A stretch of 45,275 bases of DNA from Chloroflexota bacterium (lineage in GTDB: Bacteria; Chloroflexota; Dehalococcoidia; FW602-bin16). The DNA lies in NCBI GenBank assembly GCA_004297765.1, contig SCTZ01000141.1, positions 1-45,275 of the forward strand. The letters run 5' to 3'. Under the pieces are notes generated by a model. The model made no database searches. It was not told the DNA's origin and saw nothing but the letters and a program-made list of their open reading frames with translations. Of the stretch, positions 8,035 to 16,843 are shown one piece after another; position 1 is the stretch's first letter; the number at the start of each line of letters is the position of its first letter. The position numbers were made by a program, and so were the translations under genes.

Positions 8035-9117
8035 TCAGCCACCGCTCGTGGTGTGGCGTAGTTGACCGCAGGCTGCTTGCACGCCGCCGCCGCGGCTGGA
8101 GCGGATGGTGACGGGGATGCCGAGACGCTGAAGCTCACGCTCGAAGGCTAGAATCCGGCGCGGAGGCGTGGGCGCATAGGGCGTGCCCTCCACGCGATTC
8201 AGGGCGATCAGATTAACATGACATAACTGGCCATGTAGGAGCCGGGCCAGATCGCGGGCGGCGCCCAGCGAATCGTTAACGTGGTCGATCATGGCGTATT
8301 CATAGGTCACCCGCCGTCCTGTGGCGCGGGCATAGTCTCGGCATGCCTGCAGGAGCTTTTCCAACGGGTAGCGCCGGTTGAGAGGGACGAGGCGGTCTCG
8401 GAGCTCGTTCGAGGCGGCATGCAGGGAGATCGCCAGACCGACCTGAAGCGACTCCGCGGCCAACCGCTGGATGCCGGGCACGACGCCGCTGGTCGATATG
8501 GTGATGTGGCGTGCGCCTAGCCCGAAGCCGGTCCTGGCGTTGAGCAATTCGACGGCTGTCCACGTGGCGTCGAAGTTGAGCAGCGGCTCTCCCATGCCCA
8601 TGAACACGACGTTGGTGATGGGTGCCTCCGCCGCCGACCGATTACCACGCTTCTCGGCCAGCCGGCCGGCGAAGTAGAGCACCTGCTCAACGATCTCGCC
8701 GGCGCTGAGGTTCCGCACGAAGCCGCCCTGTCCCGTGGCGCAGAAAGGGCATCCGATCGGACAGCCGACTTGCGTGGAGACGCAGACGGTGCGGCGCGCT
8801 TTCTGGTCGTCGCCCGGAGCGTAGAGCATCAGAACCGTCTCGATGGTTTGCCCATCGGCGAGCCGCAGCACCACTTTGGTGGTCTCCCCGTCGTCGGCGG
8901 TCTCCTCACGCACCCGGGACACAGAGCGTACCACAAGTCGCTCTTCCAATCGGCTTCGCAGGTCGTGCGAAAGATCGGTCATCTGGCTGAAGGAGGTGGC
9001 ATAGCGTCGATAGATCCAGGTGAGGACCTGATCCGCGCGATACTGTGGCTCTCCCAGCTCGCCCAGGAGATCCGCAAGCTCGCGGCGACTCAGAGTGGTG
9101 ATGGCGGTCAGGCTCAT
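8035..9117 (-). CDS. rlmN: Dual-specificity 23S rRNA/tRNA adenine C2-methyltransferase
   Basis: Radical-SAM enzyme that makes 2-methyladenosine at A2503 of 23S rRNA and at A37 of some tRNAs. The 360-aa product has the iron-sulfur motif C-P-I-G-C-P-F-C with cysteines at 119, 123 and 126, the G-M-G-E-P-L-L-N SAM motif, and the second catalytic cysteine near the end in A-C-G-Q-L (about residue 350). The N-terminal accessory domain (R-A-D-Q-V-L-T-W-I-Y) is complete. The ATG lies one base after the mnmG stop, and its AGAGGAG binding site is inside the end of mnmG, so translation of the two is probably coupled. Confidence 0.97.
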   Translation of the reverse strand: MSLTAITTLSRRELADLLGELGEPQYRADQVLTWIYRRYATSFSQMTDLSHDLRSRLEERLVVRSVSRVREETADDGETTKVVLRLADGQTIETVLMLYAPGDDQKARRTVCVSTQVGCPIGCPFCATGQGGFVRNLSAGEIVEQVLYFAGRLAEKRGNRSAAEAPITNVVFMGMGEPLLNFDATWTAVELLNARTGFGLGARHITISTSGVVPGIQRLAAESLQVGLAISLHAASNELRDRLVPLNRRYPLEKLLQACRDYARATGRRVTYEYAMIDHVNDSLGAARDLARLLHGQLCHVNLIALNRVEGTPYAPTPPRRILAFERELQRLGIPVTIRSSRGGGVQAACGQLRHTTSGG

Positions 9118-9118
9118 G

Positions 9119-11035
9119 CTAGTCTCCTCTAGTGCTCAACCGGGTCTTCGTTCTCTCCAGATGCACCAGCAATACCGCGATATCGGCCGGCGTCACGCCC
9201 GCGACGCGCGAGGCCTGACCGACTGTGGCCGGACGGAAGCGCGACAGCTTCTCAAGGGCCTCGGTGCGCAGTCCGTGAATCGCCTGGTAGATGATATCGC
9301 CCGGTATGGATCGCTCCTCCAGCCGTTGAACGCGGTCGACCTGGGCTCGCTGCTTCTCCAGATATCCGGAGTACTTGGCCTCCACCTCGATCTGCGTGAT
9401 CAGCAGCGCGTCGTCCAGTGTCGGCTCCAGGCCGAGGGAGATCAGATCGCCGTACGAGATTTCCGGCCGCTGGAGGTAGTCGAGCAGAAGCGAGCCGGGA
9501 GTCGGAACAGGAAGGCCCCCGGTACACAAGTTTCCAGAGGCATGCCGCGAGCGCAGGACCTCGAGCCGGGTGGACAGATACGCGGCCCGCTTCTGTACCA
9601 TCTGGTGGCGCTCCTCCTCGATCAAGCCGAGTTGGTGTCCCAGTGCTGTGAGGCGCTGATCGGCGTTGTCCTGGCGCAGCAGGAGCCGGAACTCTGCGCG
9701 GGAGGTGAACATGCGATAGGGCTCTGTCACGTCGCGCGTTACCAGGTCGTCGATCATCACCCCGATATAGGCCTGCTCACGGGCCAGAACCACGCCCTCC
9801 TGCCCGGTCGCCTTCAGGGCCGCGTTGATCCCGGCTACCAGTCCCTGTGCGGCGGCCTCCTCGTAGCCAGAGGTCCCGTTGATCTGCCCCGCGAAGAAGA
9901 GCCCTTCGACGGCTCTGGACTCCAGGGTCGGGCGCGTCTGTCTGGGCGGAACGTAGTCGTACTCCACGGCGTAGCCGAAGCGCATGATCTCCGCGTTGGC
10001 CAGCGCGGGAATCGTGCGCAGCATGGACAACTGTACGTCTTCCGGCAAGCTGGTGTTCGCTCCCTGGACGTAGACTTCGGGCGTTTGCCAGCCCTCCGGC
10101 TCCAGGAAGAGCTGGTGCGAATCCTTGGCCGCGAACTTCACGATCTTGTCTTCGATGGAAGGGCAGTAGCGTGCGCCGACGCCCTGGATCAGCCCCGAGA
10201 AGAGCGGCGCGCGGTCCAGGTTGGACCGGATCACGTCGTGAGTGGCGGCGTTGGTACGCACCAGGTAGCATGGCATCTGGGGGCGCCAGGAGCGCGCGAA
10301 CGGATCGGGATAGCAGCTCTCGGCGGGGCCGTGAGGTGCCCTCTCCAGGCGGCCGTGCCATCCGTCGAAGCTGAAGTATAGCGGCTGGGCGCTGCCTTCC
10401 TGGAGCTCGGTCAGCGTGAAATCGATCGATCGGGCGTCGACTCGGGGTGGTGTTCCGGTCTTAAGTCGCCCGAGCTCGAAGCCCAGCTCGCGCAGGCTCT
10501 GGGAGAGCGCGGTGGCCGGGAACTCCCCGGCGCGGCCGGCCGGATAAGCCACGTCACCGACCACGATACGACCGGCCAGAAAAGTTCCCGTCGTCAGGAC
10601 CACGGTGCGGCCCCGGTAGGTTGTGCCGGTGCGCGTTCGCAGGTCGATCGCGTGGGCATGGGGCGTGACCGCCTCGACCTCGGCCTGCTTCAACTCGAGC
10701 CCGGGCTGGGACTCCAGAATCCGCCGCATGGACAAGCTATACAGGCGCTTATCGGCCTGGGCGCGTGGCGCCTGAACGGCGGGACCTTTGCCTGTGTTCA
10801 GCATGCGAATCTGGATGAACGTGCGGTCGATGTTGCGCCCCATCTCGCCGCCCAGCGCGTCGATCTCTCGCACAAGGTGTCCCTTGGCCGGACCGCCGAT
10901 GGATGGGTTGCATGGCATCAGTGCCACCGAATCCAGGCTCATGGTGAGCAGCAAGGTACGCCGACCCATGCGGGCCGCCGCCAGGGCGGCCTCACAGCCC
11001 GCGTGCCCCGCTCCCACCACGATTACATCGTACAT
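9119..11035 (-). CDS. mnmG: tRNA uridine-34 carboxymethylaminomethyl modification FAD enzyme
   Basis: With MnmE it adds the carboxymethylaminomethyl group to wobble uridine of certain tRNAs, which keeps decoding accurate. The 638-aa product begins with the dinucleotide motif [12 protein letters not shown] and has the family signatures [17 protein letters not shown] and [16 protein letters not shown]. The C-terminal helical domain (~550-638) ends with [10 protein letters not shown]. It is the first gene of the mnmG-rlmN unit. MnmE is not in the window. A long open frame on the opposite strand (9095-10381) is only its shadow. Confidence 0.97.
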   Translation of the reverse strand: MYDVIVVGAGHAGCEAALAAARMGRRTLLLTMSLDSVALMPCNPSIGGPAKGHLVREIDALGGEMGRNIDRTFIQIRMLNTGKGPAVQAPRAQADKRLYSLSMRRILESQPGLELKQAEVEAVTPHAHAIDLRTRTGTTYRGRTVVLTTGTFLAGRIVVGDVAYPAGRAGEFPATALSQSLRELGFELGRLKTGTPPRVDARSIDFTLTELQEGSAQPLYFSFDGWHGRLERAPHGPAESCYPDPFARSWRPQMPCYLVRTNAATHDVIRSNLDRAPLFSGLIQGVGARYCPSIEDKIVKFAAKDSHQLFLEPEGWQTPEVYVQGANTSLPEDVQLSMLRTIPALANAEIMRFGYAVEYDYVPPRQTRPTLESRAVEGLFFAGQINGTSGYEEAAAQGLVAGINAALKATGQEGVVLAREQAYIGVMIDDLVTRDVTEPYRMFTSRAEFRLLLRQDNADQRLTALGHQLGLIEEERHQMVQKRAAYLSTRLEVLRSRHASGNLCTGGLPVPTPGSLLLDYLQRPEISYGDLISLGLEPTLDDALLITQIEVEAKYSGYLEKQRAQVDRVQRLEERSIPGDIIYQAIHGLRTEALEKLSRFRPATVGQASRVAGVTPADIAVLLVHLERTKTRLSTRGD

Positions 11036-11161
11036 GCAGTCTTCGCCTCTTCGCTGAAAGATCTCCCCGGTATTCTAGCATCGGGCGCTGTGTGGTGTCG
11101 ATGTGAGCAGGCTTCACTACAACCCAGGCGGTGGATCGAGAGGAGACGAACGCTCCACTCC

Positions 11162-11602
11162 TCATGAGAAACGGCGTTCGACCCCAACCGTCAGTCCAGC
11201 TTTTTGGGCCAGGTCAGCCCACATTCCGAAGTGGCGAACGTTTGTTGTCAACACGACGCCACCTAGTCGCGCCGCCGAAACCAGGATGAGGACATCAGCG
11301 AGGTGGTCTCTTGGCTTCAATTCGCCGTGCAACCGGGTATACCTGGCGATCAGCCGTCCAGCGCGGGCCCAATCGCTCCCCGTCGGAGTCAATACGCGTT
11401 CGACGCGGCTCATCGCCCCGACGATCCGATCCAGGAGCCGCGCATCCTCCCGCGAGCGCGTTCCAGCATACAGCTCGGCAACGACGACGGACGACAACCA
11501 TACTCGGCCGGAGGCCAAGGATTGCTGAAAGGAGGGCCACATGTCCGGATCACGAAAGACTTGAATCAGCACCGACGTATCGGGTATCTGAGCACGCGCC
11601 AC
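11162..11602 (-). CDS. vapC: PIN-domain ribonuclease toxin (VapC type)
   Basis: 146-aa PIN-domain protein, expected to act as an RNase toxin held in check by the antitoxin just upstream. The conserved acidic residues are present: D8 in P-D-T-S-V-L, E43 in V-A-E-L-Y-A-G, and D99/D103 in R-D-H-L-A-D-V-L. T120/N121 follow at the end of the beta strand, and R-H-F is also conserved. It starts with GTG, and the first G is shared with the TAG stop of the antitoxin gene (one-base overlap), which is typical of coupled TA pairs. The target RNA is unknown. Confidence 0.9.
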   Translation of the reverse strand: MARAQIPDTSVLIQVFRDPDMWPSFQQSLASGRVWLSSVVVAELYAGTRSREDARLLDRIVGAMSRVERVLTPTGSDWARAGRLIARYTRLHGELKPRDHLADVLILVSAARLGGVVLTTNVRHFGMWADLAQKAGLTVGVERRFS

Positions 11603-11802
11603 TAATCGTCTGCCTCATCAGGCATTCTACCGAACACGTCATCGATACCGCCGCGTGCGTGCAGCCCATGAATCGCCGCCATGACCTCTTCGGCGGCCAG
11701 CGCAAAATCCACTGCCTCTCGAACCGCCCCGGATTCGCTGGTCCCTCGTCGGCGAGCCAGCTCGCTCACTTTATCGCCATCCACGACCAAGTTCTTGCGC
11801 AT
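11602..11802 (-). CDS. vapB: VapB-type antitoxin
   Basis: 66-aa protein beginning M-R-K-N-L-V-V-D, followed by a helix S-E-L-A-R-R-R-G-T-S-E-S-G-A-V-R-E-A-V. This resembles the short DNA-binding VapB antitoxins (Rv0623-like/transcription-factor type). The acidic C-terminal tail (D-E-A-D-D) would be the toxin-neutralising end. I chose the ATG at 11802, with GGGAAGG just upstream; a GTG four codons earlier is possible. It shares one base with the toxin start. A pair of direct repeats upstream may be its operator. Confidence 0.82.
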   Translation of the reverse strand: MRKNLVVDGDKVSELARRRGTSESGAVREAVDFALAAEEVMAAIHGLHARGGIDDVFGRMPDEADD

Positions 11803-11829
11803 CAACCTTCCCACCTCAGACCTCCGCAG

Positions 11830-11858
11830 TTACACATTTCTCGATAGTATATTACACA
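11830..11858 (-). promoter_or_regulatory. Two direct repeats upstream of vapBC, putative autoregulatory operator
   Basis: TTACACA occurs at 11830-11836 and again at 11852-11858, offset by 22 bp (about two helical turns). Both are followed by related bases (TTTC and ATTC). They lie 28-56 bp upstream of vapB, where autoregulatory sites of TA operons normally sit. That VapB binds here is inference. Confidence 0.35.
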
Positions 11859-12147
11859 ATTCCGGCGCCAGTCGCTACGCTCCGATCTTGCGCATTTCCT
11901 ACTGACCCAGTGTTCTTTCACGTTGATCTGGCTCAGTCTTGGGAGCGTCCTGTTCCCTCTCCCTCTCGAGAGCATTGGGATGAGGGTATGAAAAGATGCC
12001 TCTCGTGTGTAGCGTCCTCGCCTGTCGTGTGATAAGATACTGGATGGCTATTGGTATGGCGCTCCAGTGCAGCCCGGTTTTCGGCACCCATGTCGAAAGG
12101 GGCATTATGCCGGTGCATGAGCCAACTTGATCTGCTTGGGGGTAGAA

Positions 12148-12828
12148 TTGGAGCTGCGACGCTACTGGGACCTGCTGCTGCGCCGTTGGTGGATACCGGT
12201 AGTCCTGGCCGTGGCCACTGCGGCCATGAGCCTTTTCCTGACGACGGGGATCCAGAAGACCTACTCCGCCACTCTAGGCTATGTCGTGATGACGCAGCCG
12301 GGAACGCCGATGTCCGGATTCTTTAACTACGACAGCTATTACAACTGGCTCTCCTCGGAGTATATGGGCGACGATCTAACCGAGCTGGTGAAGACCAGAG
12401 ACTTCGTGAACGCTGTCAAGAAGGAGCTCAACGATAGTACGGTCGACGTAGACAGCCTCATGGGCTCTGTCAAAGCCACGCGGGCCCATCGGCTGGTCTC
12501 GCTCGAGGTCACAACGGGAAGCCAAGACCAGACGGAAAGGCTGGCCGCTGCCATCGGCGCCGCGATACCACCGGCCGTCAGCCGCTATTTTCCCCAGTTC
12601 AACGATGGAAAGCCATTCCTGGAATTGGTCGATCCGCCAGTAGCCAAGCCAAGCATGAATGCGTCCAAGATGGCCCTGGATATCGGTCTGCGGGTCGGGC
12701 TAGCCTTTGTGCTCGGTGTGGCGCTAGTGCTTCTGCTCGATTACCTCGATACGTCGATACGTAGCGCGGAAGAGGCCGAGCTTCTTCTTCGCCTACCGGT
12801 CATGGGTGAGATCCCGGTCGAGAAGTAG
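12148..12828 (+). CDS. Wzz/YveK-type polysaccharide chain-length or export membrane protein
   Basis: 226-aa inner-membrane protein of the polysaccharide co-polymerase (Wzz) family. The N-terminus E-L-R-R-Y-W-D-L-L-L-R-R-W-W leads straight into a transmembrane helix (~residues 12-32). A periplasmic/extracytoplasmic domain of ~135 residues follows, then a second helix (I-G-L-R-V-G-L-A-F-V-L-G-V-A-L-V-L-L-L). After it comes the cytoplasmic tail D-Y-L-D-T-S-I-R-S-A-E-E-A-E, the link that usually precedes a tyrosine-kinase domain. The kinase is absent, so a separate kinase would be needed. I chose TTG 12148 (GGGGG five bases upstream); a TTG at 12127 is in frame. It lies 11 bases before folC, probably cotranscribed. 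No other capsule genes are near. Confidence 0.75.
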   Translation: MELRRYWDLLLRRWWIPVVLAVATAAMSLFLTTGIQKTYSATLGYVVMTQPGTPMSGFFNYDSYYNWLSSEYMGDDLTELVKTRDFVNAVKKELNDSTVDVDSLMGSVKATRAHRLVSLEVTTGSQDQTERLAAAIGAAIPPAVSRYFPQFNDGKPFLELVDPPVAKPSMNASKMALDIGLRVGLAFVLGVALVLLLDYLDTSIRSAEEAELLLRLPVMGEIPVEK

Positions 12829-12839
12829 CAGGGACAGCC

Positions 12840-14225
12840 ATGAATTACCAGCAAGCGCTCGACTTCGTCCTCGGACAGACCGACTACGAACGCGCGGCGC
12901 AGTGGACCACGGCGACTCTGGACCTCTCGCGCATGGAAGCCCTGCTTGCCCTGGTGGGGAATCCGCATCTGGCCTCGCGGTCGATCCAGATCGCCGGTAC
13001 CAAGGGAAAAGGCAGCACGGCGGCCATCGTGGCCTCTATTCTGGAGTCTGCCGGCTACCTGGTGGGGCTTTTCACTTCACCCCATCTGCTCGATCTGCGC
13101 GAGCGGATACGGCTGAACGGCGAGCTTATCTCGCCGGAGGAGCTGACCTCGATCGTCGAGGTCTTGTGCCCGGCCGTAACGACAGTGGCGGCTAAAGAGA
13201 CCTGGTCGCCGCCCACCACCTTCGAAATCCTTACTGCGGTCGCTTTCCTCTTCTTCGCTCGTCAGAACGCGCAGTTCCAGGTGCTGGAGACCGGGCTTGG
13301 CGGTCGCCTCGATTCGACCAACGTGGCTCGCGAGCCAGCCGTGGAAGTCATCACGTCCATCAGCCTGGATCACACCGCGCAGTTGGGTCCGAGCCTGGCG
13401 GATATCGCGCGGGAGAAAGCGGGGATCATCAAGCCGTGCGCGACCGTGGTCACTGTGCCGCAGCCTGCCGAGGTGATGGACGTCATCGAGCGCACCTGCG
13501 AGCAGCAACGGGCTACGCTGATCGAAGTGGGCCGCGACGTGGTGATTGAGGCGGAAGATCCGCCGCCCGGCCTTGATCCTCTGCATGCGCACCAGGCGGG
13601 GATGGGCGCCCCCTGCCAGAGTTTCACTGTGTGCGGCATGTTCGGTCAGTACGACCTGAAGCTACCGTTACTGGGACGCTTCCAGCGTGAGAACGCCGCG
13701 GCCGCGGTGGCGGCGGTCGAGTCCCTCTGCTACTCCCAGATCGCCGTGCCCAAGCACGCCATTGTCGAGGGTGTTCAGCGGGTCGTCTGGCCTGGCCGGC
13801 TGCAACTAATGAGCCGCCAGCCTTATCTGGTGCTGGATGGCGCCCACAATCCGTACTCGGCTGGACAGCTCAGACAAGCTCTGCACGATTGGTTTCGCTT
13901 CGAACGGGCCTTCATCGTGTTGGGCACGTCGGTTGATAAAGACACGCGCGGGATCATCTCCGAGCTAGCTCGGCTGAAGCCAATCATCATCGCGACGAAG
14001 TCCGATCACCCGCGCAGCACCGACCCTGAGGCAGTGGCCGCTTTGGCGGCCGAGCAGAATCTCCCTGCCGAATCGACCACCAGTGTAGCCGATGCCATAG
14101 GGCGGGCTCGTGATTTGTCCCAGCCCGGCGATCTCATCTGTGTGACTGGCTCGCTATTCGTTGTGGGTGAAGCGCTAATCGCCCTCGGAAAGTGCGCCGA
14201 GGAACTGTATCGGCGGATTGTGTAG
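12840..14225 (+). CDS. folC: Folylpolyglutamate synthase / dihydrofolate synthase
   Basis: Mur-ligase-type ATP-dependent enzyme that adds glutamate to dihydropteroate and folates. The 461-aa product has the P-loop I-A-G-T-K-G-K-G-S-T (around residues 50-60), followed by G-L-F-T-S-P-H-L and R-E-R-I. Later come L-E-T-G-L-G-G-R-L-D-S-T-N and I-T-S-I-S-L-D-H, then D-G-A-H-N-P in the C-terminal domain. AGGGA precedes the ATG. Length is slightly above the usual ~430 because of an insert near residues 235-260. Whether both activities are present cannot be told from sequence. Confidence 0.95.
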   Translation: MNYQQALDFVLGQTDYERAAQWTTATLDLSRMEALLALVGNPHLASRSIQIAGTKGKGSTAAIVASILESAGYLVGLFTSPHLLDLRERIRLNGELISPEELTSIVEVLCPAVTTVAAKETWSPPTTFEILTAVAFLFFARQNAQFQVLETGLGGRLDSTNVAREPAVEVITSISLDHTAQLGPSLADIAREKAGIIKPCATVVTVPQPAEVMDVIERTCEQQRATLIEVGRDVVIEAEDPPPGLDPLHAHQAGMGAPCQSFTVCGMFGQYDLKLPLLGRFQRENAAAAVAAVESLCYSQIAVPKHAIVEGVQRVVWPGRLQLMSRQPYLVLDGAHNPYSAGQLRQALHDWFRFERAFIVLGTSVDKDTRGIISELARLKPIIIATKSDHPRSTDPEAVAALAAEQNLPAESTTSVADAIGRARDLSQPGDLICVTGSLFVVGEALIALGKCAEELYRRIV

Positions 14226-14616
14226 TCCAGTAGGTCTGGCGCAACTTTCCGCATGTGCGTCAGGGGCTGAACCCTCACCCTCACCCTCTCCCTTTCGCAA
14301 AAAGAGGGAGAGGGAATGGGTGCGTCCCCACCCCCTGGCATCGCCTCTACGTGCAACCCATCCGAGATCTGTAGCCCTCGTGCAAGACCAAGGCTCTTTC
14401 TCAGGGAACACCCTCGAATCTTCAGCCTGGCGGCACGCCAGTGCCGGCACGAAACCTGCAAGCATGCCTGTCGAATAGCAGCGGATGAGCGCCCCGGGCG
14501 CGGAAGAGAGTTGCCGGGTCCGATCGCATAGGATCAGAGACTTGGTACTCTGGTAGCTGGACGCGTGAGGGTCTACCCCGGGCCGCGGCGGGCATTCGCC
14601 GAAAGGATGTGTGAAG
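14226..14616. other. Non-coding gap folC to HesB-like gene, with a CCCTCACCC repeat
   Basis: At 14272-14314 there is a member of the CCCTCACCC...GAGGGAGAGGG repeat family (CTCTCCC paired with GAGAGGG-type arms). The rest is GC-rich with short inverted repeats, for example GCGCCCCGGGCGC near 14490. No open frame with a family match, promoter or RNA gene was recognised. Confidence 0.5.
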
Positions 14617-14904
14617 ATGATCACGCTTACTGAGTCCGCGGTCGACGCTCTGCGCGAGATCCTGGACACGAGTCAGGCACCCGCCGACCAGGGTATCAGA
14701 CTGGTGATGCAGGGCCCTGGGCAACTGGGGTTGGCGATTGACGGTCCGCACGATGGCGACCAGGTGGTCGAGTCGGAAGGACGCACGGTGTTCCTGGTGG
14801 ACCAATCACTGGCGTCGGCTTTGGATGGCGCGGTGGTTGATTGCCGAGCAATGGACGATGGTTCCAAGCAACTGACAGTGGGCATGGAGGAGAACGCGGC
14901 CTAG
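14617..14904 (+). CDS. HesB/IscA-fold small protein lacking the C-terminal cysteine pair
   Basis: 95-aa protein beginning M-I-T-L-T-E-S-A-V-D-A-L-R-E-I-L, the typical start of the HesB/IscA iron-sulfur carrier family, and it follows the family's beta-strand pattern (G-I-R-L-V-M-Q-G-P-G-Q-L-G-L-A-I). The family normally has one cysteine in the middle and C-G-C-G near the C-terminus. Here there is a single cysteine (V-V-D-C-R) where Asp-Tyr is usual, and the C-terminal pair is missing. It is therefore unlikely to carry a cluster in the normal way. The ATG at 14617 gives the canonical start; a GTG two codons earlier is possible, and AAAGGA lies upstream. It is a single gene ahead of fabF. Confidence 0.65.
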   Translation: MITLTESAVDALREILDTSQAPADQGIRLVMQGPGQLGLAIDGPHDGDQVVESEGRTVFLVDQSLASALDGAVVDCRAMDDGSKQLTVGMEENAA

Positions 14905-14927
14905 TGGCCTGAACCTGCCTCAAGCTT

Positions 14928-14957
14928 TTGCCCCCCCGCTTCGCACCATGCTATAAT
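14928..14957 (+). promoter_or_regulatory. Sigma-70-type promoter of fabF
   Basis: The -35 box TTGCCC (14928-14933) and perfect -10 box TATAAT (14952-14957) are separated by 18 bp. Transcription would start near 14964, giving a ~36-base leader before the fabF start at 15000. Confidence 0.7.
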
Positions 14958-14999
14958 AGGCGCCACCATCTGGCTGCCGGTGCAGCTGAGGAGAGTCCC

Positions 15000-16274
15000 A
15001 TGGCACAGACTGCGGAGCGAAGCGCGGAGAGAAGACGGGTGGTCGTGACTGGGCTGGGAGCCATCACGCCCCTGGGCAATACTGCCGAAGAGTTCTGGAC
15101 CGGGCTGATCGCCGGACGATCGGGGATCGGCCCGATGACTCTATGTGATACCACCGGCTATACCTGTAGGATCGCCGGAGAGGTGAAGGGCTTTGAGTCC
15201 AAGAACTACATCGACTTCAAAGAGGCGCGCCGCATGGCGCGCTTCAGCCAGTTGGCCGTGGCAGCGGCGGGGATGGCCCTCGATCACGCTCGGCTGGACA
15301 GGTCGCGCGAGAATCTGGAGCGTGTAGGGGTGTTGCTTGGCAATGGCAACGGCGGCTTTCCCACGCTCGAGCAGGAGTGCCGCGTCCTGGCGGCCAAGGG
15401 CGGGATGAAGATGAACCCGTTCTTCTTCCCCATGGTTCTGCCCAACATGGCTGCCTGCCAGGTCGCTCTGATGAATGGGCTCAAGGGCTACAACTCCACC
15501 ATCACCACCGCCTGCGCGGCGGGAACGCAGGCTATCGGTGAGGCGGCGGAGGTCATTCGGCGAGGTGGCGCGGATGTGATGGTGACGGGTGGGATAGAGG
15601 CTGGGATCAGCCAGCTCGGTCTGGGAGGTTTCGCCGTCATGCGGGCCCTCTCCACGGCCAACGACGAGCCAGATAAGGCCAGTCGCCCGTTCGACGCCCA
15701 TCGGGACGGCTTTGTGCCGGCGGAAGGGGCAGGCATCCTGGTCCTGGAGGCGCTGGACCATGCTCTGGAGCGCGGCGCGTCCATCTTGGCCGAGGTGCTG
15801 GGGTACGGCGCCTCGTGCGATGCTTTCCACGTGGTGGCCCCGGATGCCGAGGGCGCTGGGGCGGCCCGCGCCATGCAGGCGGCTCTTCAGGATGCGGGTA
15901 TCACAGGGCAGCAGGTCGACTACATCAACGCGCATGGTACATCCACGCCGCTCAACGATGCCGTGGAAACGCTGGCCATCAAGCGCGTCTTCGGGGAAAG
16001 AGCCTACCGGGTTCCCATTAGCTCCACCAAGTCTATGACCGGTCATGCCCTCGGCGCGGCGGGTGGGTTGGAGTCGGTGACCTGCGTAATGACCCTCCTG
16101 CATCAGACCATACACCCCACCATCAACTACGAGCACCCCGACCCCGAGTGTGACCTGGACTACGTGCCCAACGTGGCCCGCACAGCTCGCGTGGATACTA
16201 TCCTCTCCAACAGCTTTGGCTTCGGTGGTCAGAACGCTTGTCTCGTTTTCGGGCGGTATTGGGCGGGAGAGTAA
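15000..16274 (+). CDS. fabF: Beta-ketoacyl-ACP synthase II
   Basis: Condenses malonyl-ACP with growing acyl-ACP in fatty acid elongation (cytoplasm, type II FAS). The 424-aa product has the thiolase-fold catalytic set: C172 in T-A-C-A-A-G-T, H312 in N-A-H-G-T-S-T-P-L-N-D, K344 in S-S-T-K-S-M-T-G-H and H349 in the same motif. N-S-F-G-F-G-G-Q-N is near the end. The start at 15000 follows GAGGAG; upstream in-frame codons lie in the promoter and are not coding. A TATAAT promoter sits immediately upstream. No other fab genes are adjacent. Confidence 0.96.
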   Translation: MAQTAERSAERRRVVVTGLGAITPLGNTAEEFWTGLIAGRSGIGPMTLCDTTGYTCRIAGEVKGFESKNYIDFKEARRMARFSQLAVAAAGMALDHARLDRSRENLERVGVLLGNGNGGFPTLEQECRVLAAKGGMKMNPFFFPMVLPNMAACQVALMNGLKGYNSTITTACAAGTQAIGEAAEVIRRGGADVMVTGGIEAGISQLGLGGFAVMRALSTANDEPDKASRPFDAHRDGFVPAEGAGILVLEALDHALERGASILAEVLGYGASCDAFHVVAPDAEGAGAARAMQAALQDAGITGQQVDYINAHGTSTPLNDAVETLAIKRVFGERAYRVPISSTKSMTGHALGAAGGLESVTCVMTLLHQTIHPTINYEHPDPECDLDYVPNVARTARVDTILSNSFGFGGQNACLVFGRYWAGE

Positions 16275-16283
16275 GGTCTGCCT

Positions 16284-16752
16284 CTAGCTGGCTGGTGGGT
16301 AATCCTCGATCCAGAGCTCAAGGGGAAAACGGCCGCGCAGGGTTCTTCTCAGCTTGCCATCACCGTGGATAAAGCGCAGCCCTGCTGTTTCGGCCAGCGC
16401 CAGATAGAGAGCATCGTAGAACGTGCACTGGTAGCGGATAGCGTACTCGGCACCACGGCGGATGAGGCTCGGGGAGTGGATCGTCCGGATTGGCAGTGAC
16501 AGAAAAGCGTCGACTCACAGTGGCGTCCACTACGTAGGATGGACGCTCACGCACCATATCACTGATGGAGATGTCGATCGGTCCGATTTCCTCCCGAATC
16601 TTGAATATCCTGGCTGCTAGCCTACGACGGCGTTCGATCTCTTCCGCGGAGATGGGCTTCTGCAATTCTGCCAACGCTGCAGCGATTTCTTCCTTGAGCG
16701 TAAGCCGGTCTCGTTCGATCGCCCCGTCCAGTTCGTCCTTGCGCTGCTCCAT
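16284..16752 (-). pseudogene. Decayed toxin-antitoxin locus: antitoxin fused to a deleted, frameshifted PIN toxin
   Basis: The antitoxin part starts at ATG 16752 after a perfect AAGGAGGT and runs M-E-Q-R-K-D-E-L-D-G to E-E-I-G-P-I-D-I-S, a common PIN-partner antitoxin type. In the same frame it continues, with no stop, into S-Y-V-V-D-A-T-V, the first strand of a PIN domain. The middle ~60 residues of the toxin are missing. The toxin end is found one frame over (to the stop at 16284-16286): R-G-A-E-Y-A-I-R-Y-Q-C-T-F-Y-D-A-L-Y-L-A-L-A, then I-H-G-D-G-K-L-R-R. The breakpoint lies near 16511-16526. The full-length frame from 16788 to 16360 thus reads antitoxin, a PIN stump and then out-of-frame residues. 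The antitoxin alone could still be made and bind DNA. Confidence 0.75.
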
Positions 16753-16843
16753 GGGGATACCTCCTTCTGAGGCTCTATTATACCGCAACGAGGGACATGT
16801 TGGGCATCTGACACGGCATTTGTGGAACGCACGGTTGGCGGTC

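Noticed and set aside
9095..10381. Long plus-strand open frame (428 codons)
   Set aside because: Antisense shadow of mnmG with no family resemblance; high GC makes such frames common.
15141..16136. Minus-strand open frame (331 codons) inside fabF
   Set aside because: Shadow of fabF, whose catalytic motifs are all on the plus strand.
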